13,343 nucleotides of DNA from Betaproteobacteria bacterium. GTDB lineage: Bacteria; Pseudomonadota; Gammaproteobacteria; Burkholderiales; SG8-39. The notes below the pieces were generated by a model that was not told the origin of the DNA, did not search any database, and worked only from the letters and a program-made list of their open reading frames with translations. The position numbers were made by a program, and so were the translations under genes. Shown piece by piece: positions 7,420-13,343 of this stretch (positions are counted from its first letter, which is position 1; every line of letters starts with the position of its first letter). The stretch lies in NCBI GenBank assembly GCA_005882235.1, contig VBCT01000031.1, positions 1 through 13,343 of the forward strand. Direction: 5' to 3'.

Positions 7420-10400
7420 ATGTCGTTGATCCTCAAGCTGCGCGGCAGCCGCGCCGTTTCCGCCTTCCGGCTCGACAAACTCAACTCCCGCCTCGCAACG
7501 ATCCATCGATCGGTCCGCGTCATCGCCGCCGAGCACTGGCATTTCGTCGAAATCGAGCGGGCGCTGGCTGCGCGCGAAACCGCGGTGCTCGAGCGCCTGC
7601 TGCAGTACGGCGAGCCTGCACCCGCGGGCGAGGGCCGCATGCTGCTCAGCGTGCCGCGCCTAGGAACGATCTCGCCGTGGTCCTCGAAGGCGACCGATAT
7701 AGCGCGGCGATGCGGTCTTGAAGCGGTACGACGCATCGAGCGGGGCATCGCATGGTTTTTTTCCGGCGGACAGGCGCTCGATTCCGAATTGCCCCGGATC
7801 CTCGCGCTCATTCACGACCGCATGACCGAAACGGTGCTCGGCTCGCTCGACGAATCCGACGCGCTGTTTCGCCATTTCAATCCCAGGGCGCTCGAAATCG
7901 TGAACGTGCTGGCGCGGGGGCGCGCGGCCCTCGCAGACGCCAACGCGGCCCTGGGGCTTGCTCTTGCGCCCGATGAAATCGATTACCTCCTGGCGCACTA
8001 CCGCAAGCTCGCCCGCGACCCCACCGATGTGGAGCTCACGATGTTCGCTCAGGCGAACTCGGAGCATTGCCGGCACAAGATCTTCAATGCCTCATGGATC
8101 ATCGATGGAGCTTCGCAGGAAGAAACTCTCTTCGGCATGATCAAGACCACGCACGCGCGCAGTCCCCGCGGAACCGTGGTCGCCTACGCTGACAATGCCG
8201 CGGTCATGGAGGGGGCGCCGGTCGCGCGGTTCTACCCGGAATCGGGCGGGCGCTACCGCTACCGGGACGAGCTCACGCACACGGTGATGAAGTGCGAAAC
8301 CCACAACCACCCCACTGCGATCTCGCCTTTTCCGGGGGCGGCGACCGGCTCGGGCGGCGAGATCCGCGACGAGGCGGCGACCGGCCGCGGCGCGAAACCC
8401 AAGGCGGGACTGTGCGGCTTCTCGGTGTCGCATCTGCGCATCCCGGATTTCGAGCAAGCGTGGGAAAAGACGTCCGGAAAACCCGAGCGCGTCGCCTCCG
8501 CCCTGCAGATCATGCTCGAGGGACCGATAGGCGCGGCCTCGTTCAACAACGAATTCGGCCGCGCCAATCTCGCCGGCTACTTCCGCGCGTTCGAGATGGA
8601 AGAGGACGGAATCGTCCGCGGCTACCACAAGCCGATCATGATCGCGGGCGGGCTCGGCAACATCAGCGCCGCGCACGCGAGGAAGGACGCGGTCGCGCCC
8701 GGGGCCCTGCTCGTGCACCTCGGCGGTCCGGGAATGCTGATCGGGATGGGCGGGGGCGCCGCGTCGAGCGTGGACACGGGCGCCAATCCCGAGAACCTGG
8801 ACTTCGATTCGGTGCAGCGGGGCAACGCCGAGATGCAGAGGCGCGCCCAGGAGGTCATCGACCGCTGCTGGGGGCTCGGCGAGCGCAATCCGGTGCTCTC
8901 CATTCACGACGTCGGTGCGGGCGGGCTGTCGAACGCCTTCCCGCAGCTCGTCCACATCGCCGGGCGGGGCGCCACGATCGATCTGCGCGCACTGCCCAAC
9001 GAAGAGCCCGGAATGACGCCGCGCGAGCTGTGGTGCAACGAGGCCCAGGAGCGTTTCGTGCTCGGCGTCGCCGCCGAGCGCATCGGAGAGTTCGAGTCGA
9101 TCTGCGAGCGCGAGCGCTGCCCGGCTGCCGTCGTCGGCATCGTGACCGATGACGGATGCCTGGTCGTCAAGGACCGGCAGTTCAGGAACGAGCCGGTCGA
9201 AATGGAGCTGTCCGTGCTCCTCGGCAAGCCGCCGCGCATGACGCGCGAGGCCCGGCGCCGCAAGCCGCACCCGGCCCCGCTCGCGCTCGGCGACGTGGCG
9301 CTAGCCGAGGCGTGCCTTCGGGTGCTGCGGCATCCCACCGTCGCGCGCAAGACTTTTCTGGTGAGCATAGGCGACCGGACGGTGGGCGGCCTGTGCGCGC
9401 GCGACCCTTTCGTCGGCCCGTGGCAAGTGCCGGTCGCCGACTGCGCGGCGACCCTAATGGGTTTCAAGGAGACCAGCGGCGAAGCGTTCGCGATGGGGGA
9501 GCGCTCGCCGCTCGCGCTCATAAATCCGGAAGCCTCTGGCCGCATGGCGGTGGGCGAGGCTCTCACGAATCTCGCGGCGGCTGCGGTCGGGGAGCTGAAT
9601 CGAGTCAAGCTCTCCGCGAACTGGATGGCTGCCGCGGGCCACGGGGCCGAAGACGCGGCCTTGTTCGATACCGTGCGCGCGGTGGCCCTCGGTCTGTGCC
9701 CCGCGCTCGGAATCAGCATTCCGGTAGGCAAGGATTCCCTTTCCATGCGCACCGCCTGGGAAGAAGACGGGAAGGCGAGAGAGGTGATCGCTCCCCTGTC
9801 CTTGATCGTCTCGGCATTTGCGCCCTGCGAGGACGTGCGCCGGACGCTGACCCCGCAGCTCGCGACCGATTGCGGCGAGACGGAGCTGGTTCTTCTGGAT
9901 CTCGGGCGGGGCCGCAACCGCCTCGGCGGCTCGATTCTAGCGCAGGTGTTCGGCCAGTGCGGCGACCAGGCCCCCGATCTGGAAGAGCCGAAACTGCTCG
10001 CGGACTTTTTCGCCGCAGTACAGGCGTTGAACCGAGAGGGCTTGATTCTCGCTTATCACGACCGGTCGGACGGCGGCCTGTTTGCAACCGTGTGCGAGAT
10101 GGCCTTCGCGGCCCATGTCGGTGTCACCGTGAACCTCGACATGCTCGCTTATGACGAAGCCGCCCACGACGTGGAGGGCAACGAGCGGCGGCCCGAGCTG
10201 ATGCTCGGCCGCGACTTCGAACGGGTGCTCGCGGCCTTGTTTGCGGAGGAGCTCGGGGCGGTGATCCAAGTCCGGACCTCGGACCGCGGCAAGGTGCTCG
10301 AGCGTCTAGCGGGACTGCCTGCGCGCGTCATCGGCAGCCCCAACCCGCGCGATGAGCTGCGTTTCGTGCGCAACGCGAAGCCGGTATTCGCCGCGCCGCG

Positions 10401-11343
10401 CGTGGAGCTGGAGCGCGCCTGGTCCGAAGTGAGCTTCCGGATGCAGCAGCTGCGCGACGAACCCGGTTGCGCCAAGGAAGAGTTCGATCGAATTCTCGAT
10501 CGCGAGGATCCGGGCCTGTCTGCCGCGCCGACGTTCGATCCCGCCGACGACGTCGCCGCGCCCTTCATCGCAAGAGGTGCGAGGCCGAAGGTCGCGATCC
10601 TGCGCGAGCAGGGAGTCAACGGTCAGGTCGAAATGGCTGCGGCGTTCGATCGGGCCGGATTCGACGCGCACGACGTTCACATGAGCGACATCGCCGCGGC
10701 CCGGGTTTCCCTCGCCGGGTTCAAGGGCTTCGCCGCGGGCGGAGGATTCTCCTACGGAGACGTCCTCGGGGCGGGCGCGGGCTGGGCGAAGGCCATCCTG
10801 TTCAACGACCGCGCCCGCGATCAGTTCAGCGCGTTTTTCGCGCGCGGCGACACTTTCGCCCTCGGCGCCTGCAACGGCTGCCAGATGATGAGCCAGTTGA
10901 AGGAGCTGATCCCCGGGGCCGAGCACTGGCCGCGCTTCGTCAAGAACCGATCCGAGCAATTCGAAGCGCGATTCGTCATGGTCGAGGTGGTCCCGAATCC
11001 ATCTCTATTCTTCGCGGGAATGGCCGGCAGCCGAATGGCGATCGCCACCGCGCACGGGGAAGGGCGCGCGGTTTTCGATTCAGATAAAGCGAAGGCAAGC
11101 GCGACTGTTGCTCTGCGCTTCGTCGACAACCGTGGCGCGCCGACCGAGATCTATCCGTTGAACCCGAACGGGTCGCCCGGAGGTATTACCGGGCTTACCA
11201 CCGCGGACGGCCGTTTCACGGTATTGATGCCCCATCCTGAGCGGGGTTTTCGCACGGTGCAGCAGTCTTGGCACCCGCAAGGCTGGGGCGAAGACAGCCC
11301 GTGGATGCGCATGTTCCGCAACGCACGCAAGTGGGTGGGGTGA
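7420..11343 (+). CDS. purL: Phosphoribosylformylglycinamidine synthase (FGAM synthetase), single-chain type
   Basis: This cytoplasmic enzyme performs the fourth step of de novo purine synthesis: FGAR, glutamine and ATP give FGAM, glutamate, ADP and phosphate. The 1307-residue length matches the long PurL of Gram-negative bacteria (about 1295 in E. coli). The N-terminal PurS-like domain starts MSLILKLRGSRAVSAFRLDKL, supporting the ATG at 7420. NSEHCRHK begins at residue 213, and CETHNHPTAISPFPGAATGSGGEIRDE follows from about 292. GKDSLSMRT begins at 770 in the second synthetase half and DRSDGGLF follows. The C-terminal class I glutaminase domain has its nucleophile in GACNGCQMM (Cys1151) and His1272/Glu1274 in PHPERGFR, so the catalytic triad is complete. 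No frameshift or missing motif is seen. It probably has its own promoter at 7393-7398 and converges on the TAXI gene with 3 bp between stops. Confidence 0.98.
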   Translation: MSLILKLRGSRAVSAFRLDKLNSRLATIHRSVRVIAAEHWHFVEIERALAARETAVLERLLQYGEPAPAGEGRMLLSVPRLGTISPWSSKATDIARRCGLEAVRRIERGIAWFFSGGQALDSELPRILALIHDRMTETVLGSLDESDALFRHFNPRALEIVNVLARGRAALADANAALGLALAPDEIDYLLAHYRKLARDPTDVELTMFAQANSEHCRHKIFNASWIIDGASQEETLFGMIKTTHARSPRGTVVAYADNAAVMEGAPVARFYPESGGRYRYRDELTHTVMKCETHNHPTAISPFPGAATGSGGEIRDEAATGRGAKPKAGLCGFSVSHLRIPDFEQAWEKTSGKPERVASALQIMLEGPIGAASFNNEFGRANLAGYFRAFEMEEDGIVRGYHKPIMIAGGLGNISAAHARKDAVAPGALLVHLGGPGMLIGMGGGAASSVDTGANPENLDFDSVQRGNAEMQRRAQEVIDRCWGLGERNPVLSIHDVGAGGLSNAFPQLVHIAGRGATIDLRALPNEEPGMTPRELWCNEAQERFVLGVAAERIGEFESICERERCPAAVVGIVTDDGCLVVKDRQFRNEPVEMELSVLLGKPPRMTREARRRKPHPAPLALGDVALAEACLRVLRHPTVARKTFLVSIGDRTVGGLCARDPFVGPWQVPVADCAATLMGFKETSGEAFAMGERSPLALINPEASGRMAVGEALTNLAAAAVGELNRVKLSANWMAAAGHGAEDAALFDTVRAVALGLCPALGISIPVGKDSLSMRTAWEEDGKAREVIAPLSLIVSAFAPCEDVRRTLTPQLATDCGETELVLLDLGRGRNRLGGSILAQVFGQCGDQAPDLEEPKLLADFFAAVQALNREGLILAYHDRSDGGLFATVCEMAFAAHVGVTVNLDMLAYDEAAHDVEGNERRPELMLGRDFERVLAALFAEELGAVIQVRTSDRGKVLERLAGLPARVIGSPNPRDELRFVRNAKPVFAAPRVELERAWSEVSFRMQQLRDEPGCAKEEFDRILDREDPGLSAAPTFDPADDVAAPFIARGARPKVAILREQGVNGQVEMAAAFDRAGFDAHDVHMSDIAAARVSLAGFKGFAAGGGFSYGDVLGAGAGWAKAILFNDRARDQFSAFFARGDTFALGACNGCQMMSQLKELIPGAEHWPRFVKNRSEQFEARFVMVEVVPNPSLFFAGMAGSRMAIATAHGEGRAVFDSDKAKASATVALRFVDNRGAPTEIYPLNPNGSPGGITGLTTADGRFTVLMPHPERGFRTVQQSWHPQGWGEDSPWMRMFRNARKWVG

Positions 11344-11346
11344 CTT

Positions 11347-12381
11347 TTAACGACCTTCGGTAACTGTCCCCGCCTGATCCGCACGGAATTTGAGGGCACC
11401 GGGGTGCACAGGAAAGGGCATGTAGGTGTCCGGTCCAGCGCTGATGTCGCTCAGTCGGCGATCCCCACCCGTGAAAGCATCTGGATGAGAGTCGAGCGTT
11501 TTTACGATGTCATGAGCCAGCTGAACGGGAAGATCCAACCGGCCGATGAGGAGGTTCTGGGTGCCAACGACACGGATGTCTTTCTCGAGCCACGGATAGG
11601 CGTCCTGCCGGATCAGCGCAGGGTAGTAGGCGGTTCCGTACTTTTCTCGCAGCTTTGGAACCCCCTCTTCGTACGACAGGAGCGCAATGCGGATTTTGAG
11701 GAGGCCGGCGAGATGTTCAAACAGGGCCGGGGAAACAGGTCCGTGCCACGCCAAGGCATCGATTTTTTTCTCCGCCAACGCCCACATCGACTCCGATAAC
11801 CCGAGCGCTGCCCGCTGCAAAGAGGCTCCGACGGACGGGTCGAGCGCCTCCAGAAGTCGGAGCGTCAGCTTTTCGGATCGGCTTCGAGCCGGGCCGACGG
11901 AGACCACCTTTCCCTTGAGCTCCCCGATGCTGCGGATCGGACTTCCGCGAAGCGTCACAATGTGCAGATACTGAGCCGGGAGCAATGTCAGCAGCCGGAG
12001 CCCAGCGGCGTCTTGCGAGCCCAAAGCATTGGTTCCTTTTAATGCCGCGTAGGCCTCGTCACCCTCCACCAGGGCGAGATCCACGGTGAACCGTCCATAG
12101 GGAGTGTCGGTGTAGCCGGCGCGCAGCAACCGGAGGGTGTCTGCGGAACTGGCTATGACCGTGAGCTGCGACCTCTTGGCCGTGGAGACATGCTGCGAAA
12201 TAAGTTCGACTACAGCCTGGCCCACCAGATGGTGGCCTTCAGCGCAGTAGCCGCTGATGAGAGTCAGGCCCCCGGTACCGAAGCGTCCCTCGTGAGCGCC
12301 GAGGTGAGCCAGGGAGACGCGCGGAAAGAGCCCCGCCGCGGCAACGCCGGACGCAGTTGCAAGAAACTCGCGCCGGTTCAT
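11347..12381 (-). CDS. TAXI-family TRAP transporter solute-binding protein with Tat-like signal
   Basis: The 344-residue product resembles TAXI (TRAP-associated extracytoplasmic immunogenic) periplasmic receptors, which bind a small organic solute for a TRAP permease. The N-terminus MNRREFLATASGVAAAGLFPRVSLAH is a twin-arginine-type signal (RREFL, then a hydrophobic stretch). The mature part has the TAXI pattern LTLISGYCAEGHHLVGQAVVELISQHV, then SSADTLRLLRAGYTDTPYGRFTVDLALVEGDEAYAALKG and SIGELKGKVVSVGPARSRSEKLTLRLLEA. The first glycine-rich binding motif is atypical: usually GxYYPxG, here GYCAEG. The start at 12381 is chosen because the signal peptide begins there and TGAGG sits 6 nt upstream; the frame is open to 12486, but that extension overlaps the amidase gene and looks non-natural. 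It follows the amidase gene by 25 bp in the same direction, so the two are probably co-transcribed and the ligand may be an amide or its product. No TRAP membrane subunit is in the window. Confidence 0.85.
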   Translation of the reverse strand: MNRREFLATASGVAAAGLFPRVSLAHLGAHEGRFGTGGLTLISGYCAEGHHLVGQAVVELISQHVSTAKRSQLTVIASSADTLRLLRAGYTDTPYGRFTVDLALVEGDEAYAALKGTNALGSQDAAGLRLLTLLPAQYLHIVTLRGSPIRSIGELKGKVVSVGPARSRSEKLTLRLLEALDPSVGASLQRAALGLSESMWALAEKKIDALAWHGPVSPALFEHLAGLLKIRIALLSYEEGVPKLREKYGTAYYPALIRQDAYPWLEKDIRVVGTQNLLIGRLDLPVQLAHDIVKTLDSHPDAFTGGDRRLSDISAGPDTYMPFPVHPGALKFRADQAGTVTEGR

Positions 12382-12387
12382 CTTGAA

Positions 12388-12392
12388 CCTCA
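12388..12392 (-). promoter_or_regulatory. Ribosome-binding site deciding the TAXI gene start
   Basis: On the minus strand TGAGG precedes the ATG at 12379-12381 by 6 nt. This supports the short start carrying the Tat-like signal over the upstream ATG at 12486. Confidence 0.6.
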
Positions 12393-12406
12393 GCTGGGTG
12401 CAGGTT

Positions 12407-13343
12407 CTATTTCTTGTCTTCGTCCCTATCGTCGCCCTGGAAAACATCGAGATGAAGAAACGCCGACACCAGGAAGTTCGGCACATCCACCAACTGGTTA
12501 ATGTGGAGGTCGACCGCGGTGCTGGAGAGCATGTAGGCCTGCTGGCGCGTCAGCCCCCGGGTGCGAACGAGGTGATCGATCATGTTGAGCGCCGCATTCC
12601 TGGCCGAGAGCGTCAGATCTTCACTCTCGTTTTTTCCAGTGACGCGATCCACGGAAATCCCCGTCGTGGCAAAGAAGCGCTCCGGCACCGCTCGCTCGGG
12701 CGGGGCGAAGAAATTGTCCCGCTCAAACTGGAAAGTGGTGACGCCCAGCCGCTTCGCCTCGCCTTTGCGAAGGGTGAACTTGACGACCAAGGAGACATTC
12801 ATCTCCATCGTGGTGCCGGCGATCTCGCCGTCACCCTGCGCGAAGTGAGCGTCGCCCGCCGAGAAGAGCGCCCCGGGCACGAATACAGGAATAAGAAGCC
12901 TGCCGCCTTTGGTCAGCTGCTTGACGTCGATGTTCCCCGCGTTCTCGCGCGTGGGGATCGTGCGCAAGCATCGGCTGGCGAACGTCCCGCCATGCCCGCA
13001 TAGGTTTGCCGGTACAGCGTCGTCCGGGTTTGGCTCCAGCACGAACCCGCCGCGCGCGGCAAGCTCGTGCTCGCGCTGAAAGACCTCCTCGGTCTTGGCG
13101 ACCGACAAGGCGATTCCCGTCGTTCCCATCGAGGGTTCCGCATGGATGCGGACCCCGGGCAGGTCCCGCGAAGTGGCTACGTCTCCCTTGATGTCCCAGT
13201 GCAGAATCGCAGGCCCAGGAACTTCGCTCCTGAGGAAGCCAAAGCCCGGAACGTTGATCGTATAGGCGAAGTCGTCCTGGATGATGTCGACGATGTGCAC
13301 CACGAGAAGGTCGCCCGGCTCAGCCCCCTGGATCGCGACCGGT
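12407..13343 (-). CDS. Acetamidase/formamidase-family amidase (5' end outside the window)
   Basis: FmdA/AmdA-family enzymes hydrolyse short aliphatic amides (formamide, acetamide) to ammonia and the carboxylic acid, usually in the cytoplasm. The frame is open to the window edge: upstream of the GTG at 13303 it reads PVAIQGAEPGDLLVVHIVDI, the normal family core, so that GTG is not the start and an N-terminal portion is missing. Visible family landmarks are GHGGTF, the NAGNIDVKQLTKGGRLLIPVFVPGALFSAGD segment and the signature DAHFAQGDGE (12824-12853). The C-terminal part has TAVDLHINQLVDVPNFLVSAFL. The product ends in an acidic/basic tail (QGDDRDEDKK). About 311 residues are present. The downstream TAXI receptor gene starts 25 bp after the stop, suggesting a small amide-uptake and hydrolysis operon. 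The substrate cannot be read from sequence. Confidence 0.88.
   Translation of the reverse strand, partial: PVAIQGAEPGDLLVVHIVDIIQDDFAYTINVPGFGFLRSEVPGPAILHWDIKGDVATSRDLPGVRIHAEPSMGTTGIALSVAKTEEVFQREHELAARGGFVLEPNPDDAVPANLCGHGGTFASRCLRTIPTRENAGNIDVKQLTKGGRLLIPVFVPGALFSAGDAHFAQGDGEIAGTTMEMNVSLVVKFTLRKGEAKRLGVTTFQFERDNFFAPPERAVPERFFATTGISVDRVTGKNESEDLTLSARNAALNMIDHLVRTRGLTRQQAYMLSSTAVDLHINQLVDVPNFLVSAFLHLDVFQGDDRDEDKK

Noticed and set aside
8092..9270. Minus-strand frame of 392 codons inside purL
   Set aside because: It lies opposite conserved PurL synthetase motifs and has shadow-type composition.
12382..12486. A 35-residue N-terminal extension of the TAXI protein starting at 12486
   Set aside because: It overlaps the amidase coding end, is Cys/Arg-rich, and would bury the Tat-like signal. 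The ATG at 12381 has a good Shine-Dalgarno.
13301..13303. GTG start for the amidase at 13303
   Set aside because: The frame upstream continues with conserved family sequence (EGAEPGD-like, here QGAEPGD) to the window edge, so the gene is simply truncated by the window.

Overview
The window is GC-rich, densely coded bacterial chromosome. I infer a betaproteobacterium (Burkholderiales- or Rhodocyclales-like). The reasons are the long single-chain PurL, perfect TATAAT boxes in a GC-rich background, and an AsmA-type protein with an N-terminal 'TKTGKG...' domain of a kind I associate with that group. This is an inference, not a database result. No tRNA, rRNA, CRISPR array, insertion sequence or attachment site is visible. 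No stretch over 300 bases lacks a gene; bases 1-38 hold nothing I can assign.

Left part (39-4782): two divergent genes start 28 bp apart. Leftward lies an FAD-dependent L-2-hydroxyglutarate oxidase/dehydrogenase-like gene. It is interrupted by an in-frame TAG exactly where about 16 codons of the family pattern are missing, and reads normally again to its proper C-terminus, so it is annotated as a pseudogene. Rightward lies a full-length fused HyuA-HyuB 5-oxoprolinase/hydantoinase. Its N-terminal nucleotide-binding motif (FWIDRGGTFT) is duplicated in tandem as a 30-bp repeat whose two copies differ only at synonymous positions. Intact, the two enzymes would yield 2-oxoglutarate and glutamate.

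Middle part (4783-11343): a large AsmA-family protein combines a small winged-helix-like N-terminal domain, about 300 residues of Arg/Glu/Ala-rich helix, one membrane span and a periplasmic AsmA-like domain. It is followed by purL, the ATP-dependent glutamine amidotransferase of purine synthesis, with all diagnostic motifs. Each of these two genes has a perfect TATAAT upstream, without a convincing -35 box.

Right part (11347-13343): a leftward two-gene operon converges on purL with only 3 bp between stop codons. The upstream gene is an acetamidase/formamidase-family amidase, cut by the window edge. The downstream gene is a TAXI-type TRAP solute-binding protein with a Tat-like signal peptide. 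No TRAP membrane subunit is present in the window.

The observations most worth a second look are the stop-generating deletion, the synonymous-only tandem duplication 0.8 kb away (possibly both strain-mixture assembly artefacts), the chimeric coiled-coil AsmA protein, and the orphan TAXI/amidase pair. I do not see a clear new multi-gene system.
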